64,000 bases of DNA from Novosphingobium sp. ZN18A2 (lineage in GTDB: Bacteria; Pseudomonadota; Alphaproteobacteria; Sphingomonadales; Sphingomonadaceae): assembly GCF_036784765.1 (NCBI RefSeq), contig NZ_CP136651.1:2976001-3040000 (forward strand), given 5' to 3'. The notes under the pieces are model-generated. The model worked only from the letters and a program-made list of their open reading frames with translations, searched no databases and was not told the origin of the DNA. Positions 49,704 to 57,336 of the stretch are shown in pieces. Each line of letters opens with the position of its first letter. Within the stretch, counting starts at the first letter, position 1. A program made the translations under genes and the position numbers.

Positions 49704-50141
49704 TCAGCGCAGCACACCCGCCCCGCGCAAGCGCACGGCATACCAAAGCTGGAGCACGAGGACGACCGCGATCACGACCTGCATCGCGATCATCGCATCG
49801 GATCGCGCAAATCCCGGCATTGCCACGGTCATCTGGTAACCCTGGGTGATCGCCAATCCCAAGAGCGACAGCGCGAACGCGGCCACCGCATAACGCGACC
49901 GGGCCAGCAAAAGGATGGACCCGGCCAGAGAGCCCCACACGCCCAGCGCCCAGAACCCCGTCAGCCACGCGGGCAAAGCATCGAGATAGGCGATCATTTC
50001 CGGTGGAAGCTGGGCAAGGTAGGCCGGATTGCGCAGGTTGGTCATCGCGTAATCATAACACCCGAAGCTGTTCCAGAGCAGGCCCGCTACACCGACAGCC
50101 CAAAGGTGCCAGGGCGCGCGCGCCTTCATAGCATCGTTCAT
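49704..50141 (-). CDS. Four-helix membrane protein of unknown function
   Basis: A 145-residue inner-membrane protein: HLWAVGVAGLLWNSFGCYDYAMT, then a loop with MIAYLDALPAWLTGFWALGVWGSLAGSILLL, YAVAAFALSLLGLAITQGYQM, and MIAMQVVIAVVLVLQLWYAVRLRG. I recognise the pattern W-x-x-F-G-x-x-D-Y from sphingomonad hypothetical membrane proteins, but no function is known to me. It converges on the glycosyltransferase gene. Confidence 0.82.
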   Translation of the reverse strand: MNDAMKARAPWHLWAVGVAGLLWNSFGCYDYAMTNLRNPAYLAQLPPEMIAYLDALPAWLTGFWALGVWGSLAGSILLLARSRYAVAAFALSLLGLAITQGYQMTVAMPGFARSDAMIAMQVVIAVVLVLQLWYAVRLRGAGVLR

Positions 50142-50230
50142 GGCAATTCTCCCCCGGCCACGCGGCCGGAGGAGAAATTACGTCCGATACGGATCGTCTG
50201 CAATCCCGGTGCAGACCGGGTCTCGCCGGG

Positions 50231-50578
50231 TCAGGATTCGTCCCGCCATTCGAACGGCAAGGGCGCTTCGCGAAAGGCGAAGCGGTCCACGTGGCGCGAA
50301 ACCGCCCCCTTCAGCCCGTCACGTTGCGCAGGCTCGCTCGCATCGATGCGGCATTCCAGCGTTTCAGGCGTGGCCGACAGCGTTACCGTGGCATCGCCCA
50401 CCCAGTTGTTGCCGCGCGCATCGTGCGGAAACACGATCGTGCCCTTCTGCGCGTCGAATTCCACCTTCAGGTTGTGCTGCCAGTGCTTGCACAACTGCTG
50501 CAGGTAACGGCTGGCGCTTTGCGTTGGAACGCTGGCCGTGGCGCTGCTGTTTTCAGGGCTGTTTACGGGGCTTGTCAT
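50231..50578 (-). CDS. DUF2218 family protein
   Basis: A 115-residue cytoplasmic protein of DUF2218: SASRYLQQLCKHWQHNLKVEFDAQKGTIVFP, then ATVTLSATPETLECRIDASEPAQRDGLKGAVSRHVDRFAFREAPLPFEWR. Homologues are often next to metal- or siderophore-related genes or PadR regulators; function is unknown. It follows the padR gene by 17 bases on the same strand, so the two form an operon under the PadR operator. The start at 50578 (MTSPVNSPE) is likely; 50599 is the alternative. Confidence 0.85.
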   Translation of the reverse strand: MTSPVNSPENSSATASVPTQSASRYLQQLCKHWQHNLKVEFDAQKGTIVFPHDARGNNWVGDATVTLSATPETLECRIDASEPAQRDGLKGAVSRHVDRFAFREAPLPFEWRDES

Positions 50579-50595
50579 ATCGGTCACGGTCTCCT

Positions 50596-51309
50596 TCAAA
50601 GTCGTTCGATCCGGCGTGCCGCATCGTCGATGATATCGGCGATGCCATGCGCGGCTTCGATATCGAACCCCTCGGCCATCGCGCGGTTCCGCAACACGGC
50701 CATCAGGTTGCCCATCGCGCGGCGAACCGGCGGGCTGGCCTGGCGGTTGCTTTCCTCTGCCACGGCCTTGAGCCGGGCCAGCAGCGCATCGGCTTCGACC
50801 GAACGTTCGTCCAGCTCCTTGCGCCCGGCTTCGGTTACGACGAACGGCTTGCGCGCGCCCTCTCCCTCGGCTTCGTCGATCATCCCTTCGTCAAGCAGCA
50901 AGCTGAGCGTGGGATAGACCACGCCCGGGCTCGGCGCATATTCGCCGCCGGTCATTTCCTCGATCGCCTTGATCAGATCATATCCATGGCGGCTTTCGTC
51001 GGCGACCATGCGCAGCAGGACAAGCCGCAGTTCGCCGCTGGCGAACATCCGCTTGCGCCCGCGACCGCCCCGACCACCGCCAAAGCCGCCACCGCCGAAG
51101 CCGCCGCCAAAGCCGCGTCCGCCACGTCCGCCGCCGAAGCCCGGCCCCATGCCGAAGCCTTCGCCGAGCCCGCCGGCCAGAATCGCCTTGTAGGCGTGTT
51201 TTCCCATACCTTGGCCCAAACCGTGGCCCATTCCGCGACCGCGCCTGCGGCCGCCTCCACCGTTGCCGCATTCGCCGCGGCCCATCCGGTTCATTCGCAT
51301 CTCGTTCAT
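50596..51309 (-). CDS. PadR-family transcriptional regulator with Gly/Arg-rich N-terminus
   Basis: A 237-residue PadR regulator. The winged helix lies at about 90-165 (LRLVLLRMVADESRHGYDLIKAIEEMTGGEYAPSPGVVYPTLSLLLDEGMIDEAEGE), followed by the helical dimerisation domain. The first 85 residues are remarkable for Gly/Arg/Phe repeats (GGGRRRGRGMGHGLGQGMGK, GFGGGRGGRGFGGGF), probably disordered. Such extensions occur in other alphaproteobacterial PadRs. It co-transcribes with DUF2218 and probably represses itself through the palindrome at 51332. The effector is unknown. Confidence 0.9.
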   Translation of the reverse strand: MNEMRMNRMGRGECGNGGGGRRRGRGMGHGLGQGMGKHAYKAILAGGLGEGFGMGPGFGGGRGGRGFGGGFGGGGFGGGRGGRGRKRMFASGELRLVLLRMVADESRHGYDLIKAIEEMTGGEYAPSPGVVYPTLSLLLDEGMIDEAEGEGARKPFVVTEAGRKELDERSVEADALLARLKAVAEESNRQASPPVRRAMGNLMAVLRNRAMAEGFDIEAAHGIADIIDDAARRIERL

Positions 51310-51331
51310 TACTCCATATCTTGAGATGCTC

Positions 51332-51347
51332 TTAAGATATATCTTAA
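51332..51347. promoter_or_regulatory. PadR operator
   Basis: TTAAGATATATCTTAA is a perfect 16-bp palindrome 22 bases before the padR start, with a related ATATCTTGAGAT at 51317-51328. AT-rich palindromes of this kind are typical PadR sites. It lies in the 76 bases between divergent padR and rarA, so it might also affect rarA. Confidence 0.75.
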
Positions 51348-51385
51348 TGCGCTCTTGGCAAGAGGGAGATTCAAAATTTTTCGCA

Positions 51386-52741
51386 ATGTCGGCCCAATCG
51401 CCCTATCTCGCGCAAATGGCCGACCTTTTCGCCGACGACCTGCCTGCCGGATCGGGCGCATCCGATGCCCCGGACGAGAATGCCCCGCTTGCCGATCGCC
51501 TGCGGCCGCACGCGCTTGCGGACGTTGTAGGCCAATCGCACCTGACCGGGCCGGAAGGCGCGATCGGGCGCATGGTGGCGGCGGGCAAGCTTTCCTCCAT
51601 GATCCTGTGGGGGCCGCCGGGCACCGGCAAGACCAGCATCGCGCGCCTGTTGGCCGATGCCGTGGGCATGCGCTTCGCCGCGATCAGCGCGGTGTTCAGC
51701 GGCGTCGCCGATCTGAAAAAAGCCTTCGCGGAAGCCGAAACTTACGCGAAGACCGGCAAACGCACGCTTCTGTTCGTGGACGAGATCCACCGCTTCAACC
51801 GCGCCCAGCAAGACGGTTTTCTGCCCTTCGTGGAAAACGGCACGGTCACGCTGGTCGGCGCGACGACGGAAAACCCCAGCTTCGAACTCAACGCCGCGCT
51901 GCTGAGCCGCGCGCAAGTGCTGATCCTCCACCGGCTGGACGCCGCCGCGCTGGAAGAACTGCTCTCGCGCGCTGAGGCGCTGCTTGATCGCGCGCTACCG
52001 GTCACCGCCGATGCGCGCGCCGCGCTGGTTGCCAGTGCGGATGGCGACGGGCGCTTCCTGCTCAACCAGGCCGAAACGCTGTTCGACGTGACGTTTGAAA
52101 GCCCGCTCGATCCGGCGGGGCTTTCCGGTTTCCTCCAACGCCGCGTCGCGGTTTACGACAAAGACCGTGAAGGGCATTACAATCTCATCTCCGCGCTGCA
52201 TAAGTCCTTGCGCGGGTCCGATCCGCAGGCCGCGCTCTATTACCTTGCGCGGATGCTGGTGGCGGGCGAGGAACCGCTTTACGTGCTGCGCCGTCTGGTG
52301 CGCTTCGCCAGCGAGGACATCGGCCTTGCCGACCCGCAAGCGCTGGTTCAGTGCCTTGCCGCGAAGGACGCTTACGATTTCCTCGGCTCGCCCGAAGGCG
52401 AACTGGCCGTGGTGCAAGCCTGCCTCTATTGCGCCACCGCGCCCAAATCGAACGCCGCCTACAAGGCACAGAAATCCGCGTGGAAAAGCGCGAAGGAAAC
52501 CGGCAGCCTGATGCCGCCCGCCAACATCCTCAACGCGCCGACCAAGCTGATGAAAGACGTGGGATACGGCGCGGGATACGCCTACGACCACGACGCGGAA
52601 GGCGGCTTTTCAGGCGCGAACTACTGGCCCGAAGAAATGCAGCCGCAAACCTATTACGCGCCGGTAGAACGCGGGTTTGAGCGTGAGGTGCGCAAGCGGC
52701 TCGACTATTGGGACAAGTTGCGGAGCGAACGCGCGGGATGA
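51386..52741 (+). CDS. rarA: Replication-associated recombination protein A (AAA+ ATPase)
   Basis: A 451-residue RarA/MgsA/WRNIP1-type clamp-loader-like ATPase that acts at stalled forks. Motifs: PLADRLRPHALADVVGQSHLTGPEGAIG, Walker A ILWGPPGTGKTSIARLLA (about 73), Walker B LFVDEIHRFNRAQQDGFLP, sensor GATTENPSFELNAALLSRAQV. The tetramerisation domain follows with LRRLVRFASEDIGLADPQAL and the ending YWPEEMQPQTYYAPVERGFEREVRKRLDYWDKLR. The start is at 51386 or 51416 (MADLFADDL); the track from 51263 crosses the padR operator. It overlaps the next gene by 4 bases. Confidence 0.95.
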   Translation: MSAQSPYLAQMADLFADDLPAGSGASDAPDENAPLADRLRPHALADVVGQSHLTGPEGAIGRMVAAGKLSSMILWGPPGTGKTSIARLLADAVGMRFAAISAVFSGVADLKKAFAEAETYAKTGKRTLLFVDEIHRFNRAQQDGFLPFVENGTVTLVGATTENPSFELNAALLSRAQVLILHRLDAAALEELLSRAEALLDRALPVTADARAALVASADGDGRFLLNQAETLFDVTFESPLDPAGLSGFLQRRVAVYDKDREGHYNLISALHKSLRGSDPQAALYYLARMLVAGEEPLYVLRRLVRFASEDIGLADPQALVQCLAAKDAYDFLGSPEGELAVVQACLYCATAPKSNAAYKAQKSAWKSAKETGSLMPPANILNAPTKLMKDVGYGAGYAYDHDAEGGFSGANYWPEEMQPQTYYAPVERGFEREVRKRLDYWDKLRSERAG

Positions 52742-53628
52742 TTGCACCGGGCCGCTTCCGGCACTTTCTGGCAATAGACTGGTCCGGCGCGGTCGGCCCC
52801 CGGCAAAAGGGCATAGCGCTGGCGATCGCTCTGGCCGATGGCGGCGCGCCGGTGCTGGTCGATCCGGGCCGGGGCTGGTCGCGCGAAGACGTGCTGGTGA
52901 TCCTGCGCGACGATCTGCCCGCCGATACGCTGGTCGGCATGGACCTGGGCATTTCGCTGCCCTTTCACGACGCGGGCGCATTCTTCCCCGGATGGGACCG
53001 CAGCCCCGCCGATGCCCGCGCGCTGTGGGCGCTGATCGACGAAATCTGCGCGGATGACGAGCACCTTGCCGCGACCAGCTTTGTGCGCCACCCGCAAGCG
53101 GGGCGGTATTATCGCCATTCGCAGGATCACGTGGGCGACCGTTTTCACTTGCCCGATGCGCCAACGCGCGAAGGCCGCTTTCGCGTGGCCGAGCATGCGC
53201 AGCGCGCGCAAGGGGTGCGTCCGGTCAGCAACTTCAACCTTGTCGGCGCGGCACAGGTGGGCAAATCGAGCCTTACGGGGATGCGGCTGCTGCACCAACT
53301 GGAAGGCCGCGTGCCGGTGTGGCCCGTCGATCCGCTGCCGCCCACCGGTTCCGCCATCGTCGAGATATATACCTCGCTCGCCGCCCTGTGTGCCGGCGGC
53401 CGCAAGAGCGCGACCAAGATCAGGACATACGAACAATTAAACGAAGCGCTGGCCGTGCTGGACACGCCCCCGGTCGCGGGCGCCGGTCCGATAGACGATC
53501 ATTCGTCAGACGCGCTTATCACCGCCGCATGGCTGCGCGCCGTCGCGCACGACGCGGCGCTGTGGACCCCCGCCGGGCTGACTCCTGAAATCGCCGTGAC
53601 CGAGGGCTGGACCTTCGGCGCCCGGTGA
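52738..53628 (+). CDS. DUF429-like protein with RNase H-like fold
   Basis: A 296-residue protein. Its motifs suggest an RNase H-like metal site: FLAIDWSGAVGPRQKGIALAIA (DxSG, about 10-31), VGMDLGISLPF, and PIDDHSSDALITAAWLRAV (C-terminal acidic pair). The body has GWDRSPADARALWALIDEIC, TSFVRHPQAGRYYRHSQDH and GVRPVSNFNLVGAAQVGKSSLTGMRLLHQL. Its ATG overlaps the rarA stop (ATGA), suggesting coupling to replication-repair functions. A nuclease activity is a hypothesis only. Confidence 0.75.
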   Translation: MIAPGRFRHFLAIDWSGAVGPRQKGIALAIALADGGAPVLVDPGRGWSREDVLVILRDDLPADTLVGMDLGISLPFHDAGAFFPGWDRSPADARALWALIDEICADDEHLAATSFVRHPQAGRYYRHSQDHVGDRFHLPDAPTREGRFRVAEHAQRAQGVRPVSNFNLVGAAQVGKSSLTGMRLLHQLEGRVPVWPVDPLPPTGSAIVEIYTSLAALCAGGRKSATKIRTYEQLNEALAVLDTPPVAGAGPIDDHSSDALITAAWLRAVAHDAALWTPAGLTPEIAVTEGWTFGAR

Positions 53629-53733
53629 TTGCCGGTGCCAGCGATCTTGTCAGTGTTCTCTTGTGAAAGCCACGCCGCCGCATTAAGCGGACCGCTCAAA
53701 GCGCGGGCGGCCTTTTGCCCGCCGACATGGAAT

Positions 53734-53770
53734 GCCGGCTTAGCACAGTGGTAGTGCAGCGGTTTTGTAA
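53734..53770 (+). pseudogene. tRNA-Thr(UGU), 5' half of a split gene
   Basis: The acceptor 5' strand GCCGGCT, a complete D-arm (GCAC...GTGC), anticodon 5' strand GCGGT and anticodon loop TTTGTAA are intact. After position 53770 the sequence leaves the tRNA (GCACAAAACAACC). The missing 3' half is at 54848-54892. Just outside is a hairpin CCGCAGA-TT-TCTGCGG (53782-53797) and a doubled TTAGTCGC (53809-53827). Confidence 0.7.
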
Positions 53771-53843
53771 GCACAAAACAACCGCAGATTTCTGCGGGTT
53801 TCAGACCCTTAGTCGCTAATTAGTCGCTCAAATTTTGGGCAGG

Positions 53844-53919
53844 TGGTGCCGGTTGCGGGACTCGAACTCGCGACCTACCGCTTACAAGGCGGTTGCTCTA
53901 CCAACTGAGCTAAACCGGC
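53844..53919 (-). tRNA. tRNA-Thr (anticodon UGU), complete
   Basis: A 76-base cloverleaf including encoded CCA. Acceptor GCCGGTT/AACCGGC is perfect; the D-stem is GCTC/GAGC; the anticodon stem ACCGC/GCGGT is perfect around loop CTTGTAA (anticodon TGT). The T-arm GCGAG-TTCGAGT-CCCGC has one A-C mismatch. It lies antisense inside the segment that splits the other tRNA-Thr(UGU). It may be the only intact copy of this tRNA in the region. Confidence 0.95.
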
Positions 53920-54022
53920 ATTGGAGCGGCCTGTACGGCAGAGTGAGTTTTGTCGCAAGCACCTTGAAACTGGCGCATGTTCTCCTATCTTCTCCGCAGC
54001 TTAGCCGAACAGGGGTTCGAAA

Positions 54023-54235
54023 ATGGCGAATAAGTTCAATCACGGCGATGTTGTAGTGATAAAATCCGGCGGACCGCCGATGACGGTTGATAGGGTTCCT
54101 GGAGAGAAAGCTGTCGATTACCCTTACGAAGATAAAGACGAATATCATTGCGAATGGTTCAAAGGCGCGAGTGCTCAACGTGGTTATTTTGCTGAGCATC
54201 TCCTCGAAACCTACACGCCTCCTGCAAAGAAATGA
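54023..54235 (+). CDS. YodC-like (DUF2158) small protein
   Basis: A 70-residue protein: FNHGDVVVIKSGGPPMTVDRV at the N-terminus is the DUF2158/YodC signature, followed by DEYHCEWFKGASAQRGYFAEHLLETYTP. It is a small SH3-like barrel of unknown role, common on mobile or accessory DNA. Its stop overlaps the next start (ATGA). Lower GC than the flanking core genes. It lies inside the insert in the split tRNA-Thr. Confidence 0.85.
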   Translation: MANKFNHGDVVVIKSGGPPMTVDRVPGEKAVDYPYEDKDEYHCEWFKGASAQRGYFAEHLLETYTPPAKK

Positions 54236-54489
54236 CACCCGACGAAGCCGCTGAGTGGATGCTGGCGGAGTTTGAGGCGAAGCGCTTCCTCTACCAAGAG
54301 GAAGCAGCGACCCACCTGCTACATCTGCACGACGAGCAACTTGCCTACTATGATGGGAATGGCAACGTTTGCGTTGGTAGGAAGGTTCTCACCGCATTCA
54401 ACAAGCTCACGCCTGATGCGGTGTATGAACGTACCGAAAAGTTTTGGCGCGACCGGCTCCCGTCTGACCAGTCAGGTCGCCAACAATAA
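54232..54489 (+). CDS. DUF6953-like small protein
   Basis: An 85-residue protein: MTPDEAAEWMLAEFEAKRFLYQEEAATHLLHLHDEQLAYYDGNGNVCVGRKVLTAFNKLTPDAVYERTEKFWRDRLP. The pattern (helical start, YYDGNGNxxVGRKVLxxFxxLTP) is that of a family often found in accessory DNA; function unknown. Overlaps the YodC-like gene by 4 bases, so they form a two-gene unit and possibly a functional pair. Confidence 0.78.
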   Translation: MTPDEAAEWMLAEFEAKRFLYQEEAATHLLHLHDEQLAYYDGNGNVCVGRKVLTAFNKLTPDAVYERTEKFWRDRLPSDQSGRQQ

Positions 54490-54500
54490 TAGTACAACAC

Positions 54501-54532
54501 AAAAACCCGCCTCTGGGATACGCCCGGCGGGT
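54501..54532 (-). terminator. Terminator-like hairpin inside the tRNA insert
   Basis: ACCCGCC (54505-54511) pairs with GGCGGGT (54526-54532). On the minus strand it is followed by TTTTTGTG, so it would stop leftward transcription; it may also end the small two-gene unit on the plus strand. Confidence 0.6.
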
Positions 54533-54539
54533 CTGCTAT

Positions 54540-54847
54540 ATATAGTCTAAGGACTTTCACCTACCTCTGGCTATCTCCTACATACTAAGGCCATTGAGAA
54601 GTCTGCTCACGCGGTTCGGGGAGACACCCTGTATCTATGAGCCTCTCGGTCCTCACATTGAATTGTAAACTCAGAGAGAACATTTGTCGAACTTCGTAGT
54701 GTGGATTAGTCTCTTTCTAGTCGCATTTTCCCAAAGGCGCTTTTCTGAGACTTTTCTCTCATATCAAGAATGCCTTAGCGGATGAGACCATCTGTTATGG
54801 AAACCGGTGCCCGCGCAACTTATTGATTTTCTTATGAGCCTCGGCCG
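54540..54847. other. Non-coding right part of the tRNA insert
   Basis: About 300 bases of lower-GC DNA with no credible reading frame. Frames read leftward (AEGFEPPTFGLQ type) are the usual artefact of translating a tRNA. Repeated short GAGAC/GTCTC words are present (near 54620, 54705, 54748, 54784). It could hold an RNA or recombination arm sites; I cannot tell. Confidence 0.4.
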
Positions 54848-54892
54848 TTTGTAAACCGAAGGTCGGGGGTTCAAATCCCTCAGCCGGCACCA
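54848..54892 (+). pseudogene. tRNA-Thr(UGU), 3' half of a split gene
   Basis: TTTGTAA-ACCGA-AGGTC, T-arm GGGGG-TTCAAAT-CCCTC, acceptor AGCCGGC, discriminator A and CCA. The acceptor strand AGCCGGC is the exact complement of GCCGGCT in the 5' half at 53734. Joined at the shared TTTGTAA the two halves give a standard tRNA-Thr(UGU). Confidence 0.75.
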
Positions 54893-55002
54893 TTCCCGCA
54901 CTGCAATTGGACAGATTGACCACTGGCGCACCGCGTCCCGGCGCGTTAGGGCGCCTGCGGGGACTTATTTGATGCCGGGCCAAATACGGGATTGCGATTG
55001 CA

Positions 55003-56352
55003 ATGACGCCTAACGAGAAACGCGCGGCCAGTTCGCTGGCGGCTGTCTTTTCGGTCCGGCTGCTCGGCCTGTTCATGATCTACCCGGTCTTCGCGGCCTA
55101 TGCGCACAACCTGGCCGGGGCGACCGCCTATACAATCGGGCTGGCGCTGGGCATCTATGGGCTGACGCAAGGGCTGTTGCAGATTCCCTTCGGCCTTGCG
55201 TCCGACAGGATCGGGCGCAAGCGGATGATCGTGCTGGGCCTGCTGATCTTCGCCATCGGCAGCGCAATCGCGGCGATGTCTCACACCATCATGGGCATGG
55301 TCATCGGCCGCGCGATTCAGGGCGCGGGCGCGGTGGGATCGGTGATCCTTGCGCTGGTGGCGGACCTTACCGCGGAAGAAAACCGCACCAAGGCGATGGC
55401 GACGGTGGGCATCACCATCGGCTTTTCGTTCATGGTCGCGGTTGTTGCCGGGCCGATCGCGGCAAGCATCGTGGGCGTTTCGGGCATCTTCTGGTTGATG
55501 GTGGTGCTGGGCCTTGCGGGGATTGCAATCACCCTGTTCGTGGTGCCACACCCGCCGCGCGCGGTGCATCACCGCGACGCGCAAGTTACCGCATCGATGT
55601 TCGGGCGCATCCTGCGCAACGGAGAGCTTCTGCGGCTCGACTTCGGCATTTTCGCGCTTCACGCGATGCTGACCAGCAGTTTCCTTGTCATGCCGCAACT
55701 GCTCAAGGCATCGCTGGGCATTACCGCGCAGCAACAGTGGATGGTCTATCTGCCGGTATTCGCCATCGCGGTCATCGTGATGGTCCCGGCGATCATCATC
55801 GCGGAAAAGCACCGCAAGATGAAATCGGTGGTCGTGGCGGCGATTGTCGCGATGGCGGCAACGCAAGTGCTGCTGATCTTCGCCAGCACCAACACCATTG
55901 CCTTGCTGGCGGGGGTTACGGTGTTCTTCACCGGCTTCAACATCATGGAAGCCACGCTGCCTTCGCTGGTGACGAAAACCGCCCCCGCCGAAGCCAAGGG
56001 CACGGCCAGCGGCATCTATTCCAGTTCGCAGTTCATCGGCATTTTCGTGGGCGGCGTGTTCGGCGGCTGGGCGCACAAGACCTGGGGCAATCCGGGCGTG
56101 TTCATGCTGTCTTCCGCCATCGCGCTGGCATGGGTGCTGATCGCCGCGACGATGCGCGAACCGCGATACCTGACGACGCGCCTGCTGCGCGTGGAAGGCG
56201 ATGCCGACGCCGGATCGCTGGCGGAACGGCTGAAGCAGGTGCCCGGCGTGGCAGAGGCACTGGTGGTGGCCGAGGAAGGGCTGGCCTATCTCAAGATCGA
56301 TTCGCGCACCTTTGACGAGGACGCGGCGCAGGCCGTTCCCGGCATCGGCTGA
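55003..56352 (+). CDS. MFS transporter, YajR-like, with C-terminal ferredoxin-like domain
   Basis: A 449-residue major-facilitator protein with 12 helices. Motif A is FGLASDRIGRKRMIVLG (between helices 2 and 3) and GRAIQGAGAVGSVILALVADLTAEENRTKAMA follows. After helix 12 comes a soluble domain of about 65 residues (LLRVEGDADAGSLAERLKQVPGVAEALVVAEEGLAYLKIDSRTF), resembling the YAM domain of E. coli YajR. A proton-driven exporter is likely; substrate unknown. First gene to the right of the split tRNA, and convergent with the hydrogenase operon (3-base gap). Confidence 0.9.
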   Translation: MTPNEKRAASSLAAVFSVRLLGLFMIYPVFAAYAHNLAGATAYTIGLALGIYGLTQGLLQIPFGLASDRIGRKRMIVLGLLIFAIGSAIAAMSHTIMGMVIGRAIQGAGAVGSVILALVADLTAEENRTKAMATVGITIGFSFMVAVVAGPIAASIVGVSGIFWLMVVLGLAGIAITLFVVPHPPRAVHHRDAQVTASMFGRILRNGELLRLDFGIFALHAMLTSSFLVMPQLLKASLGITAQQQWMVYLPVFAIAVIVMVPAIIIAEKHRKMKSVVVAAIVAMAATQVLLIFASTNTIALLAGVTVFFTGFNIMEATLPSLVTKTAPAEAKGTASGIYSSSQFIGIFVGGVFGGWAHKTWGNPGVFMLSSAIALAWVLIAATMREPRYLTTRLLRVEGDADAGSLAERLKQVPGVAEALVVAEEGLAYLKIDSRTFDEDAAQAVPGIG

Positions 56353-56355
56353 CCG

Positions 56356-57336
56356 TCAGGCGCGTGCGCGGCGCGCTGCCGCTGCCCGCGCCGCAAGCCA
56401 CAAGGCGGCGAACAGCGCAATCGCGGCATAACCGCCCCATTGCCGCAGCCATCCGGCAAATCCGCCCTCACCCGCCGAAACCATCGCCATGACCTGCACC
56501 GTGCCCACCGCCAGCGCGACCACCACGGACGCGAACGTCACCGCGATGTTATAGGTCAGCTTGCGGCGCGGCTGCACGAAAGCCCAGCCATAGGCTCGCG
56601 CCATCAGCGCCGAATCGAGCGTATCGACAAGGCTCATCGCGGCAGTGAACAGCGCGGGGAATATCAGGATAGACCAGATCGCCGCGCCGTGCGTTGCGGC
56701 AGAGGCGGATATGCCCAGCACCATGATCTCCGTCGCGGTATCGAACCCCAGCCCGAACAGCACGCCGACAAGGAACATGTGGCGGCTGCGCGTGACAAGA
56801 CGGAACAGCGGGCGGAACAGGCGCGCCAGCGGTCCGCCCGGTACCAGCCGCTCGTCAAGCTCATCGCCCGCGCTTTCGCCGTGTCGTCCGCGCCGGAACG
56901 CGCGGACAAGGCTGGCAAGGACGAACAGGTTGGCAATCGCGATGGCGAACAGGAACAGCACCGAGACGCCCGGCCCGACTACGCTGCCGATTTCACGCAC
57001 GCGGGCAAAGCCGGGGCTGGCCGCGCTCGCCACCAGCGCCGCGCCGATTGCCGCGAGCCACACGACAGTAGAATGGCCGAGCGAGAAGAACAGCCCGGTC
57101 AGCATCGGGCGCGCCGGGGCGTGAGCCGTGCCATGCACCAGCTTGCGCGTCGCCCCGTCTATCGCGGCAATATGGTCGGCGTCGACCGCGTGACGCAGGC
57201 CGAGAATCCACGCGAGGCTGGCCGCACCCAGCAGCACTGGCTGTTCGCGGAACAGCACAAGCGCCAGCGCCCAGACCACGACATTCGCAAGGGCGAGCGA
57301 GGCGAGCAGCCGGGCAACGTCACCGCGAAACCTCAT
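56356..57336 (-). CDS. HoxN/NixA-family nickel permease
   Basis: A 326-residue NiCoT transporter. The signature LGLRHAVDADHIAAIDGATRKLV is in helix 2 (about 45-67), with SLGHSTVVWLAAIG and LFGLGFDTATEIMVLGISA as the other family motifs, and about eight membrane helices. It overlaps the isp2 gene by 4 bases as last gene of the hydrogenase operon, so its job is to supply Ni for the hydrogenase active site. Confidence 0.93.
   Translation of the reverse strand: MRFRGDVARLLASLALANVVVWALALVLFREQPVLLGAASLAWILGLRHAVDADHIAAIDGATRKLVHGTAHAPARPMLTGLFFSLGHSTVVWLAAIGAALVASAASPGFARVREIGSVVGPGVSVLFLFAIAIANLFVLASLVRAFRRGRHGESAGDELDERLVPGGPLARLFRPLFRLVTRSRHMFLVGVLFGLGFDTATEIMVLGISASAATHGAAIWSILIFPALFTAAMSLVDTLDSALMARAYGWAFVQPRRKLTYNIAVTFASVVVALAVGTVQVMAMVSAGEGGFAGWLRQWGGYAAIALFAALWLAARAAAARRARA

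Noticed and set aside
53835..54056. Short protein with RLRDSNSRPTAYKAVALPTELN
   Set aside because: This is the typical artefact of translating the minus-strand tRNA-Thr.
53734..54892. Group I intron in the tRNA anticodon loop
   Set aside because: The insert contains an opposite-strand tRNA and a two-gene unit, and I see no intron core motifs; a covariance-model search would settle it.
54795..55076. Short protein with AEGFEPPTFGLQTAEA
   Set aside because: It is the antisense reading of the tRNA-Thr 3' half, a well-known false annotation.
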